From Macrococcoides epidermidis (lineage in GTDB: Bacteria; Bacillota; Bacilli; Staphylococcales; Staphylococcaceae): DNA of 64,000 nt. The notes under the pieces were generated by a model. The model saw nothing but the letters and a program-made list of their open reading frames with translations, ran no database searches and was not told the origin of the DNA. Shown in pieces: positions 56,249-64,000 of this stretch. The stretch's first letter is position 1. Each line of letters begins with the position of its first letter. Position numbers and translations under genes: made by a program. The stretch is taken from assembly GCF_042659445.1 (NCBI RefSeq), contig NZ_JBHSSR010000001.1; one strand, 5' to 3'.

Positions 56249-57202
56249 ATGAAATCGATTAATCGTTATATAAAGTCGCATTACTTACCAGACAAATCAG
56301 TTAAAAGTTTATGGAAATTATTAATTGGTGCAAGAACTCAGCAAACTTATTTCGACGCAGTGATGCAGGATTTATTACCAGTTTATGAATTGTATCCAAA
56401 TGTTTCATTTGAGGCTGTCACTCGACTCGTTCGTAATGATAGTGAGGAAAATATCAGTCTTAATAATAATCTCAAACTATATCCATATTTTTACTATGCA
56501 AGTGAGCTATCTTTTTCTTCATTTGTATTATTGCTTCAAACAGTTTCAGAATATCTCTATCATTCTTCAGACTATTTACCAAGTTCAAATCGTTTATTTA
56601 TACAACAACATGTTAAGCAACTATTTACGAAAATTAAAAAAGAAGATCAATTTATTCAGTTAGCCCAGGAAGTTGATGATTTATCGCAGTATATCTTTAA
56701 ATCAACTGGTAGCTGTTATTTTATACATTTTCTGCATGGTCATCAAATAAGACCTGATAGTTATGAACAATTATCTAAACAATTTAACTTAAGTATTGAT
56801 GAGATAAAATCTCAAATGATCACCGAAAAGAATTTGATGCTTCATGCATTTAAGACGCGTGAATATAAGTTATTAAGTTATTTATATGTCAGAACGCCAC
56901 TGCATATCAATACGAGTGATACGTATCAGCGATTAATTAATGGCGACTCAATAGATATGATTCAGCGAAATAAATCAGTAAGAATACATACGATACAGGA
57001 TCATATTATTGAAATATTGATTAAAGACTATCCTCTGGATATTTCAAATCATCTATCAGAACAAGAATATATAACCATCAAAGAAATTATCGAAAACAAT
57101 CGATACGGGAAACTAAAGACATTGTATGAAATTTCGCCGATAAAGGATTATTTCAAACTAAAAATCGCAATCGTAAAATATAAAATGGAGCAATGCAAAT
57201 GA
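56249..57202 (+). CDS. ypbB: YpbB family helicase-associated helix-turn-helix protein
   Basis: A 317-residue protein of the YpbB family, largely helical. Near residue 215 the sequence RTPLHINTSDTYQRLINGDSI leads into a C-terminal helix-turn-helix (RIHTIQDHIIEILIKDYPL). Such a domain in other proteins is fused to RecQ-type helicases. Here it is a separate protein whose stop overlaps the recQ start (ATGA), which strongly suggests a joint role with the helicase. Direct evidence for its function is lacking. Confidence 0.88.
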   Translation: MKSINRYIKSHYLPDKSVKSLWKLLIGARTQQTYFDAVMQDLLPVYELYPNVSFEAVTRLVRNDSEENISLNNNLKLYPYFYYASELSFSSFVLLLQTVSEYLYHSSDYLPSSNRLFIQQHVKQLFTKIKKEDQFIQLAQEVDDLSQYIFKSTGSCYFIHFLHGHQIRPDSYEQLSKQFNLSIDEIKSQMITEKNLMLHAFKTREYKLLSYLYVRTPLHINTSDTYQRLINGDSIDMIQRNKSVRIHTIQDHIIEILIKDYPLDISNHLSEQEYITIKEIIENNRYGKLKTLYEISPIKDYFKLKIAIVKYKMEQCK

Positions 57203-58626
57203 ATGCAATCAATAAAATTTTACAAGAAACTTTTGGTATAGAAAGCTTACGAGAAAATCAAATTGAAATTGTTCAAAAGATTCTTGAGGGACATGATGTA
57301 TTAGCGCTTCTTCCGACAGGTTCTGGGAAATCTCTAACTTTCCAATTGCCGATGCTGGTAAATAATAAAAAGACCATAGTCATATCGCCATTAATTGCAT
57401 TAATGGAAGATCAGGTTATGCAGCTTAAACAAAAAAAGATCAAAGCATGCTGTATACATAGTCAGTTAGATGATATGGACAAACAATTATTACTATCTCG
57501 TATTGAGACATATGATTTTATATATTGTTCACCTGAATGGCTGGTTACAAATGGTCTGAATTATTTAAAGCACTATCGTTGCGAAGCAATTGTAATAGAT
57601 GAGGCACATTGTATCTCTGAATGGGGGTATGAATTCCGCCCCCATTATTTGATGATTGATGAAATTGTGTCTTATTATGATGCACAGGTTATTGCATTAA
57701 CCGCCACTGCAAATGATCAAGTGATATATGATATTCAGCACGTTATTAAAAGAGAATTAACAGTAATGGATTATTTAACGGAAAGAGAGAATATCTTTTT
57801 ATCCGTAGTAAATACAAATGATGATGCAGACAAACTGTCCCTTATTTTAGAAACTTTAAAAGCATCTGCTGCAACTGTTATTTATTTTTCTTCAAAGAAA
57901 CAAGTTGAATACGTGTATAGATATCTTTTAGAACAAGGTATAATGGTAGAACGCTATCATGCAGATATGCAATATGAAGAAAGAATGTCAGTACAACAAC
58001 GCTTTATGAATGATGAAATACAGGTGATTTGTGCGACGAATGCATTTGGTATGGGTGTTAACAAATCAAATATTAGAACAGTAATACATTATCATATGCC
58101 TAAATCTATTTTTCAGTTTATTCAGGAGATAGGTAGAGGAGGGAGAGATGGTGAATTATCACAATCTATATTATTATATAGTCCAAATGATGAGATCCTT
58201 CCATACCGTCTTAATGAATTAAATGAATTGACGCATACTGAGATAGATTTATATTTTCAAGGTGCAGCACTAACTGAGGAAAAGCAGGAATTAATGAATA
58301 TACTTTCAGCAAAGTATAACAGAGAAGAAATAATACGAAAAATTAGGCAACACCAGTATATGAAGCGAACAGCATTGACACAAATGATTGAATACATTAA
58401 TGAAAAAAACTGTTTCACACAAAAATTAAATCAATCCAGTTTAAACAAACAAAATGTAAGAGATTTAAAAAGTATGGAGCATGATAATATATTAAAGTGT
58501 AAAAGTTGTGCGCAATGCAATGAACAAGTTAAAATCTCCTTTGAACAGCAAAGTTATCATGTTCAAAAAAAGTTCGGAAAAACGCTTCTAAATCAACTGT
58601 TTAATGATTTATATGTCTTTACTTAA
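57199..58626 (+). CDS. RecQ-family ATP-dependent DNA helicase (short, RecS-like)
   Basis: A 475-residue SF2 helicase. Walker A LLPTGSGKSLTFQLP, the DEAH box IVIDEAHCISEWG, TALTATAND and motif VI QEIGRGGRDG are intact. The C-terminal Zn-binding helix region shows CKSCAQCNE, and no HRDC domain is present, so it is the short RecS/YpbC type, distinct from full-length RecQ. The ATG at 57199 is selected because its TGGAG site is properly spaced, and it overlaps the ypbB stop. Confidence 0.93.
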   Translation: MNAINKILQETFGIESLRENQIEIVQKILEGHDVLALLPTGSGKSLTFQLPMLVNNKKTIVISPLIALMEDQVMQLKQKKIKACCIHSQLDDMDKQLLLSRIETYDFIYCSPEWLVTNGLNYLKHYRCEAIVIDEAHCISEWGYEFRPHYLMIDEIVSYYDAQVIALTATANDQVIYDIQHVIKRELTVMDYLTERENIFLSVVNTNDDADKLSLILETLKASAATVIYFSSKKQVEYVYRYLLEQGIMVERYHADMQYEERMSVQQRFMNDEIQVICATNAFGMGVNKSNIRTVIHYHMPKSIFQFIQEIGRGGRDGELSQSILLYSPNDEILPYRLNELNELTHTEIDLYFQGAALTEEKQELMNILSAKYNREEIIRKIRQHQYMKRTALTQMIEYINEKNCFTQKLNQSSLNKQNVRDLKSMEHDNILKCKSCAQCNEQVKISFEQQSYHVQKKFGKTLLNQLFNDLYVFT

Positions 58627-58688
58627 GCAACATATTTTGTCTATAATAAATATGTATTATTAAAATATTAATTAAGTGGGTGGATATT

Positions 58689-59864
58689 GTGTCAAGAGAT
58701 AATTTCAAAGATGAATTTGAAAAAAGTAAACAGAAAATTGAACGAGAAAGACAAGAATTGTCAGACCAAGATCAAGCTGTTGAAAATGAAGCAGTTAATG
58801 AAGATAAAGTGGATAGTGAACAAGTCAAAAAAACTGAATCAAATGAAATATTTCCACCACGCGGGGCTTCAAGAAGAAATCGTTCGCAGGAACGAAAAAA
58901 TCGTGAAAAATCAATTCAACCCGATGAAAAAGTAACTTACGATGCGCAGACAGATAGAGATGCTGTTGAAACTAATGGAGAAGCGGTTAAAGAAAATAAA
59001 AAAAGAGACCGCTCAATTATCGCATCAGCTACAGGTGTTGGCGGAAGCGTAGTTGGAAATGTTGCTTCAAATAAAAGTGGAATTCATGGCAATAAAAATA
59101 CAGCTCAGCAACAGACAGAAAAGGAAGTATCACAAAAAGAATCTAATAATAAGAAGAAAAAAGCTGCTGCAGGTGCAGCGGTAGTTGGTGCGGGTGCAAC
59201 AGGTACTGTCGCAGCTGCAACATCAGCTAATAAAAAGCAGCATGACCATAAAGAGATTGAAGACAAAAAAGAAGATGATGGTAATGGAATGAAGAAGTAT
59301 CTACCGTTTCTTGCAGCGATATTATTATTGATACCGATTATTTTCTTATTAAGTAACTTTATTAATAATCAGGATGAAGGTAAACCTAAAACAGAAGAAG
59401 TTGTTGTTAACAAAGGTAAAGAAAATAAAGATAAAACTGCAGCAACTAAATCAACAGAAGAAAAAGCATCAGAAGAAAAAGTGGCAGAAGAAAATAATAA
59501 AACGACGGAAGATGCTACGACAGAAAGTGCAGTCGCAGAGAATGAAAGTACTGAAGATACTGCTGCAAATTCAAATGATAGCAATACATCAACTAATAAT
59601 AATGCAGCAACAACAAACAATAACGATGCATCAACAAACAATAGTAATTCAACTACAAATAACAATGCTGATAATACTTCTTCAAATAATACGGGAACAA
59701 ATGGCGGTGCATCACATGTTGTTGGTGCAAAAGAAAATTTATATCGTATAGCAATTAAATATTATGGAAGTGGATCTCCGGAAAACGTTGAGAAAATCAG
59801 AAGAGCAAACGGCATTTCTGGTAACAATCTTTCTGCAGGTCAAACTTTAGTAATACCAGAATAA
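58689..59864 (+). CDS. ebpS: Elastin-binding protein homologue EbpS (LysM surface protein)
   Basis: A 391-residue membrane protein close to S. aureus EbpS. The N-terminal ~200 residues are highly charged. A membrane helix lies near residues 200-225 (YLPFLAAILLLIPIIFLL), a long Asn/Thr/Ser-rich linker follows, and a C-terminal LysM domain ends YRIAIKYYGSGSPENVEKI, nearly the same as in EbpS. In S. aureus the protein has been reported to bind elastin and affects growth. The start is GTG at 58689, set by GGGTGG. Confidence 0.9.
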   Translation: MSRDNFKDEFEKSKQKIERERQELSDQDQAVENEAVNEDKVDSEQVKKTESNEIFPPRGASRRNRSQERKNREKSIQPDEKVTYDAQTDRDAVETNGEAVKENKKRDRSIIASATGVGGSVVGNVASNKSGIHGNKNTAQQQTEKEVSQKESNNKKKKAAAGAAVVGAGATGTVAAATSANKKQHDHKEIEDKKEDDGNGMKKYLPFLAAILLLIPIIFLLSNFINNQDEGKPKTEEVVVNKGKENKDKTAATKSTEEKASEEKVAEENNKTTEDATTESAVAENESTEDTAANSNDSNTSTNNNAATTNNNDASTNNSNSTTNNNADNTSSNNTGTNGGASHVVGAKENLYRIAIKYYGSGSPENVEKIRRANGISGNNLSAGQTLVIPE

Positions 59865-59887
59865 CTATATACAAAGGGGATGGATTT

Positions 59888-60529
59888 ATGTATTTAAAAA
59901 CGATTATGATTCCGAAAGAAAAATGTTACGTAGCAAATCCAAATGATACGATTAAAAGTGTTTTGGATAAATTAGAACATCATGGAATTGATGGAATGCC
60001 TGTAGTAGAAGAAGGGAAATATATGGGTACAGCAACGCGATATGATATATTTAGACATTTCTTCTTTATGAAAACACCAAAATTACGTGATGAATTTATG
60101 GAACAAACTAAAATAGGAGAAATTCTTACTTTAGATGAATATAGTGTGAATGACACAACTTTCTTTGAAGAATCATTCTTAACATTACAGGATTTTCCGA
60201 TTTTGAGTATTATTAATGACCGCAAAGAATTTTTAGGTGTTGTAACACGTTTTGATGTTATGGAACAATTTAAATCTGCATTTGGTATGAGTAAACCTGG
60301 TGTTCGTATCGCGATTACTTCTATTGATGCAGAAGGACGTATTAAACGTCTTGCTTCAGCTTTATCTAAATTTAAATTAAATGCCATTTCGTTTGTAACA
60401 TTTGATGAAACAGACAAAATGCATCGCAGAATGATCGTTAAAGTTGAAGATCATAAAAATATCAAGAAGTTCACTAAATATTTAAAACAAAATGGATTTA
60501 AAGTATTAGATATTCAGGAAGATAATTAA
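59888..60529 (+). CDS. CBS-domain protein (CbpB-like)
   Basis: A 213-residue cytoplasmic protein. Two CBS repeats (about residues 5-65 and 80-135) form a Bateman module (DGMPVVEEGKYMGTATRYDIF, LSIINDRKEFLGVVTRFDVM), and a C-terminal ACT-like region follows (VRIAITSIDAEGRIKRL). Proteins of this type bind adenine nucleotides, and DarB/CbpB relatives bind cyclic di-AMP. Ligand not determined from sequence. It starts 23 bp after ebpS behind AAAGGGGATGG, so the two may be cotranscribed. Confidence 0.85.
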   Translation: MYLKTIMIPKEKCYVANPNDTIKSVLDKLEHHGIDGMPVVEEGKYMGTATRYDIFRHFFFMKTPKLRDEFMEQTKIGEILTLDEYSVNDTTFFEESFLTLQDFPILSIINDRKEFLGVVTRFDVMEQFKSAFGMSKPGVRIAITSIDAEGRIKRLASALSKFKLNAISFVTFDETDKMHRRMIVKVEDHKNIKKFTKYLKQNGFKVLDIQEDN

Positions 60530-60530
60530 T

Positions 60531-60565
60531 AAAAGGGGACTCTTTAGCCGGAGTCTCTTTTTTTC
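60531..60565 (+). terminator. Terminator after the CBS protein
   Basis: A 12-bp stem AAAAGGGGACTC / GAGTCTCTTTTT, using two G-U pairs, with a TTTAGCCG loop. The ypdA ribosome binding site begins directly after it. Confidence 0.8.
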
Positions 60566-60579
60566 GGAAGGTGAAACGA

Positions 60580-61554
60580 GTGATTAAGATTGAAAGTATT
60601 ATTATTGGCGCAGGTCCATGTGGGTTATCTGCAAGTATCGAACAGAAAAAAGCAGGCATTGAAAATATCGTCATTGAAAAAGGAAATGTGGTTGAAGCAA
60701 TCTATAATTATCCAACACATCAAACTTTCTTCTCAACAAGTGAAAAGTTAGGCATCGGTGATGTACCCTTTATTGTAGAAGAGCATAAACCGAAAAGAAA
60801 CCAAGCGTTAGTATATTATCGCGAAGTGGTGAAGCATCATGATTTAACAATACATGCGAATGAAGAGGTAATCAAAGTTGAAAAGCTTCATGATCGTTTT
60901 ATCGTAAGTACGAGTAGAGCAACGTATGAATGTTCATATCTTACAGTTGCGACTGGTTATTATGGACAGCATAATACACTTGATGTTCCAGGGAGTGATC
61001 TGCCAAAAGTGCACCATTATTTTAAGGAGGCACATCCATATTTTGATCAGGATGTATTGATCATTGGTGGAAAGAATTCAGCGATAGATGCTGCACTAGA
61101 ACTTGAGAAAGCGGGTGCTCGCGTTACTGCAGTGTATAGAGGAAGAACGTATTCTAAAAGTGTAAAACCATGGATATTACCGCTCTATGAATCTCTTGTT
61201 AATCATGAGAAAATCAAATTATATTTTGAAAGTCATGTAACAAACATCGATGAATCAACAGTTTCAATTAGTACGCCGGACGGTGAAATCAATATAAAAA
61301 ACGATACAGTGTTTGCGATGATTGGTTATCATCCGGATTATGAATTCTTAGCATCTATGGGTATTGAGCTTGTGACAAATGAATATGGCACTGCGCCATT
61401 TTACGATCGTGCAACAATGGAAACAAATGTCGAAAATCTGTATATAGCGGGTGTTATTGCAGCAGGTAATGATGCCAATACAATATTTATCGAGAATGGA
61501 AAATTTCATGGTGGCATGATTGTTGATAGCATTTTAACTAAAAAGTCAAAATAA
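60580..61554 (+). CDS. ypdA: Bacillithiol disulfide reductase YpdA (Bdr)
   Basis: An NADPH-dependent flavoprotein that reduces bacillithiol disulfide, the partner of the bacilliredoxins. The GTG at 60580 (GGAAGGTGAAACGA site) gives 324 residues, the same as B. subtilis YpdA. It has the FAD loop SIIIGAGPCGLSA, an NADPH loop VLIIGGKNSAIDAALELE, and the conserved NLYIAGVIAAGNDANTIFIE end. The start differs by three residues from the longest possible frame. It is convergent with ansA. Confidence 0.93.
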   Translation: MIKIESIIIGAGPCGLSASIEQKKAGIENIVIEKGNVVEAIYNYPTHQTFFSTSEKLGIGDVPFIVEEHKPKRNQALVYYREVVKHHDLTIHANEEVIKVEKLHDRFIVSTSRATYECSYLTVATGYYGQHNTLDVPGSDLPKVHHYFKEAHPYFDQDVLIIGGKNSAIDAALELEKAGARVTAVYRGRTYSKSVKPWILPLYESLVNHEKIKLYFESHVTNIDESTVSISTPDGEINIKNDTVFAMIGYHPDYEFLASMGIELVTNEYGTAPFYDRATMETNVENLYIAGVIAAGNDANTIFIENGKFHGGMIVDSILTKKSK

Positions 61555-61580
61555 AAATAGGACAGTGATGTCCTATTTTT
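61553..61580. terminator. Bidirectional terminator between ypdA and ansA
   Basis: A perfect 12-bp stem AAAAATAGGACA / TGTCCTATTTTT with a GTGA loop, overlapping the last base pairs of both genes. Confidence 0.88.
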
Positions 61581-62541
61581 ATTTGCTGAAATAAGAATTT
61601 AATGCTTCCTGGTCTAAATTATTGCTTAAAGCTATCAAAAGTTTAAGTCTTGCTTTCTGGCCGTTTAATCCATTCGAAAAAATAAGTCCTTTTTCTTTTA
61701 ATTCATAACCGCCACCCTCATAGTGGTATGTATTACTTGCTATGCCGTTAAAACAGCGAGATACGAGTACTACTGGAATTTCTGCATCAATCAGTTTATT
61801 GATGCCGGCTAAACTAGAAGGCGGTAAATTTCCCTGTCCGAGTGCTTCGATTACTAAACCATCGTAGTTTTGCTCTACAAAGAATGAAAGTAATGCTTCA
61901 TCAAGATCACTATGTGCTTTGATTAATCCAACTTTTTTTGTTTCATCTACTTTTACGAGTGGATGATTCAATATTGGTAAGTGATGGAAATAAACATTAT
62001 TTTTAGTGACGATACCGAGCGGTCCGTAATTTGGACTCTGGAAGGTACTCGTATTAGATGTGTGTGTTTTAGTGACGTTAGTGGCACTATGAATTTCATC
62101 GTTAAATACAACTAATACGCCTTTATTTTGACTTGCTTCATGACAAGCGACTTTTATTGCAGAAATATAATTATATAATCCATCTGATCCAATTTCATTT
62201 GAAGAGCGCATTGCACCAGTTAATATGACCGGAATACTTACATTCAGTGTTAAGTCCAGGAAATATGCAGTTTCTTCTAAAGTATCTGTTCCATGCGTGA
62301 TCACGATACCATCATAATTCTCATTATAGATTTCCTGAATAATTTTCTTTCTAAGTTCATTCATATGTTGAATGGTGATATGTGGTGAGGGCACTTGGAA
62401 AGGGTGGATTTCAGTAATATTGGCATAAGCGTCTAACTGGATATTCGACATCGGATTGACTTCGTTTGTTGTAACGTATCCTTCCGCATTTTCTGACATA
62501 CTGATTGTACCACCAGTATGCATCACAAGAATATTTTTCAT
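61579..62541 (-). CDS. ansA: L-asparaginase (type I)
   Basis: It hydrolyses asparagine to aspartate and ammonia. From the ATG at 62541 (TTTGGAGGAT site) it has 320 residues. The two catalytic threonines lie in MHTGGTISMS and HGTDTLEETAYF. GAMRSSNEIGSDG and ALGQGNLPP are also as in the family. No signal peptide, so it is cytoplasmic. Divergent from cmk. Confidence 0.94.
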   Translation of the reverse strand: MKNILVMHTGGTISMSENAEGYVTTNEVNPMSNIQLDAYANITEIHPFQVPSPHITIQHMNELRKKIIQEIYNENYDGIVITHGTDTLEETAYFLDLTLNVSIPVILTGAMRSSNEIGSDGLYNYISAIKVACHEASQNKGVLVVFNDEIHSATNVTKTHTSNTSTFQSPNYGPLGIVTKNNVYFHHLPILNHPLVKVDETKKVGLIKAHSDLDEALLSFFVEQNYDGLVIEALGQGNLPPSSLAGINKLIDAEIPVVLVSRCFNGIASNTYHYEGGGYELKEKGLIFSNGLNGQKARLKLLIALSNNLDQEALNSYFSK

Positions 62542-62616
62542 ATTTATCCTCCAAATATACAACGTATAACTACTATGATAAAATAATTAAGATTAAACGA
62601 CAAGGTAGGTAATAAG

Positions 62617-63273
62617 ATGAAAAAGATAAATATTGCAGTGGATGGTCCTGCTGCAGCTGGTAAAAGTACCATTGCAAAACTTGTCGCATCTGAACTTGGC
62701 ATGGTTTATGTCGATACAGGTGCGATGTATCGTGCTATAACACTTGCACATTTAGCACAACCTGAAGTAGATTTTGAAACACTTGTCCAAAATATAAATT
62801 TAAAAATTGTCAATGATAATGGTCAAAAAATTTATTTAAATGGAGAAGATGTTTCAGAACGCATTCGAGAAAATGATGTAACTTTAAATGTAAGTCATGT
62901 TGCAAGTCAAAAAGCTGTAAGAGAGAAACTTGTGGGTATACAGCAGGAGATGACAGCCGCAAAGGGTGTTGTGATGGATGGTCGTGATATCGGTACGCAT
63001 GTTATCCCAGATGCGGAACTTAAGGTATATATGATAGCGTCTGTAACTGAACGTGCTGAAAGAAGACTAATAGACAATCAGCAACGAGGCATTGAAGCAA
63101 ATTTCGAAGATCTCGTTAAAGATATAGAACGACGTGATCATCTCGACATGACACGCGAAATTTCACCTCTAGTGAAGGCAAATGATGCGATCGAGATTGA
63201 TACAACTGGCATGACGATTGAAACGGTGAAAGATAACATCATTACATTAGCACGTGAAATTATTGAGAATTAA
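62617..63273 (+). CDS. cmk: Cytidylate kinase
   Basis: It phosphorylates CMP and dCMP to the diphosphates. The 218-residue protein has the P-loop VDGPAAAGKSTIAKLV, MVYVDTGAMYRAIT, GRDIGTHVIPDAELKVYM and the lid RREIRDLxD-like segment DIERRDHLDMTREISPL. It is upstream of the ribosomal protein S1 gene, as in most Bacillales. Confidence 0.95.
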   Translation: MKKINIAVDGPAAAGKSTIAKLVASELGMVYVDTGAMYRAITLAHLAQPEVDFETLVQNINLKIVNDNGQKIYLNGEDVSERIRENDVTLNVSHVASQKAVREKLVGIQQEMTAAKGVVMDGRDIGTHVIPDAELKVYMIASVTERAERRLIDNQQRGIEANFEDLVKDIERRDHLDMTREISPLVKANDAIEIDTTGMTIETVKDNIITLAREIIEN

Positions 63274-63354
63274 AGCGAATTTCTTGACTTTATCGTCAAT
63301 TTATAAGAAGTTTATTATAAGCTATAAGCTGTAAACTTTGAGGAGGCGTCCCTA

Positions 63355-64000
63355 ATGACAGAAGAATTTAACGAAAACATGATTTTAGAAATTAATGAAG
63401 GTGACAAAGTAAAAGGCACTGTTCAATCAATTGAAGAGAAACATGTTGTATTACAATTAGATGGTGCTAAATATGATGGAATCATTCCAATCAGTCAATT
63501 ATCAAGCTTACGCGTTGAGAATGCGGAAGATGTTGTAAAAGTTGGCGATGAAATTGAAGCATATGTGACTAAGATTGAAGACAAAGAAGAAGATGGTCAC
63601 TACATTTTATCTAAACGTAAATTAGATGAATCTGAATCGTTTGAAACCTTACAACAAAAGTTTGAGAATGGAGAAACTTTAGAAGCTGAAGTTAAAGAAG
63701 CTGTTAAAGGTGGATTAGTTGTAGATGTTGGTTTACGTGGATTCATCCCGGCATCATTAATTTCTACAAGCTATATTGAAGATTTCTCTGATTATGTTGG
63801 AAAAGTATTAACATTAAAAATTGAAGAATTAGATCAAGAAAAAAATAGAGTAATCTTAAATCATAAAGTGATTGAAGCTGAACAAAACAAAGCTTTAAAA
63901 TCAGAACGTCTACAAAATCTAGAAGAAGGTGCAGTGGTTGAAGGTGAAGTGCTTCGCATGACAAATTTCGGTGCTTTCGTTGATATTGGCGATGTAGATG
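63355..64000 (+). CDS. rpsA: 30S ribosomal protein S1 (5' part, truncated by window)
   Basis: The frame starts at the ATG at 63355 with a GAGGAGGCG site and continues past the window edge. At least three S1-type OB folds are visible: the first in MILEINEGDKVKGTVQSIEE, the second in LEAEVKEAVKGGLVVDVGLR, and the third beginning VVEGEVLRMTNFGAFVDI. This is the Bacillales/staphylococcal S1 homologue that helps bind mRNA. It follows cmk by 81 bp. The spacer holds a TTGAC-TTTATC-GTCAA inverted repeat (63284-63299). Confidence 0.95.
   Translation, partial: MTEEFNENMILEINEGDKVKGTVQSIEEKHVVLQLDGAKYDGIIPISQLSSLRVENAEDVVKVGDEIEAYVTKIEDKEEDGHYILSKRKLDESESFETLQQKFENGETLEAEVKEAVKGGLVVDVGLRGFIPASLISTSYIEDFSDYVGKVLTLKIEELDQEKNRVILNHKVIEAEQNKALKSERLQNLEEGAVVEGEVLRMTNFGAFVDIGDVD

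Noticed and set aside
59369..59665. A 98-codon minus-strand frame rich in Val/Leu/Ser inside ebpS
   Set aside because: It is the complement of the low-complexity Asn/Thr/Glu linker of EbpS, with no ribosome binding site and no plausible protein composition.
63284..63299. TTGACT upstream of rpsA as a -35
   Set aside because: No acceptable -10 lies at 16-18 bp. It is better read as one arm of a small inverted repeat.

Overview
The window is low-GC Firmicute chromosome from a member of the Staphylococcaceae that is not a typical Staphylococcus aureus. The backbone genes follow the staphylococcal order: efp-accBC-yqhY-nusB-xseAB-ispA, recN, gnd-zwf-rnz-proC, fur-xerD-scpAB-rluB, resABC-srrAB, fer-ypbB-recQ-ebpS, ypdA-ansA-cmk-rpsA. 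Gene order, EbpS and SrrAB point to Macrococcus or a close relative. This assignment is inference from synteny and protein resemblance, not from a search.

Region 1 (1-13.6 kb) is a co-oriented housekeeping block. It covers a lipoprotein (cut by the window edge), an Xaa-Pro peptidase, EF-P, the biotin half of acetyl-CoA carboxylase behind a FapR-like operator, NusB, exonuclease VII, isoprenoid synthesis (IspA, Dxs), a TlyA-type rRNA methyltransferase, ArgR behind ARG-box-like sites, RecN, a full-length Spo0A-type response regulator and a glycerophosphodiester phosphodiesterase. The Spo0A homologue sits where Bacillus keeps spo0A, but spoIVB is missing between recN and it.

Region 2 (13.6-32 kb) is accessory. 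It begins after a DUF2627 protein and an orphan leucine dehydrogenase with a cre site, apparently the remains of the Bacillus branched-chain amino acid (bkd) locus. It then holds small membrane proteins, a DUF2089 regulator, a LytTR regulator with its membrane partner, a nucleoside phosphorylase, three GNAT acetyltransferases, a MazEF module, two traces of holin-like type I toxin-antitoxin loci, a second methionyl-tRNA synthetase under a Met T-box, a MerR regulator with a textbook 19-bp-spacer promoter, a 41-bp tandem palindromic repeat array, a FusB-type fusidic acid resistance protein, RtcB, a DJ-1 protein with the relic of a second copy, and a CHAP hydrolase. No integrase, transposase or attachment site was seen.

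Region 3 (32-64 kb) returns to conserved backbone. It covers bacilliredoxin, an aromatic acid exporter, a 33-aa membrane miniprotein, an M20 peptidase, the oxidative pentose phosphate enzymes Gnd and Zwf, RNase Z, ProC, NUDIX, Fur, XerD, the ScpAB condensin partners, RluB, cytochrome c maturation (ResABC) with its redox two-component system (SrrAB), a riboflavin transporter behind an FMN riboswitch, ferredoxin, YpbB/RecQ, EbpS, a CBS protein, bacillithiol disulfide reductase, asparaginase, Cmk and the start of ribosomal protein S1. Most convergent gene pairs share bidirectional hairpin terminators, several overlapping the coding ends.
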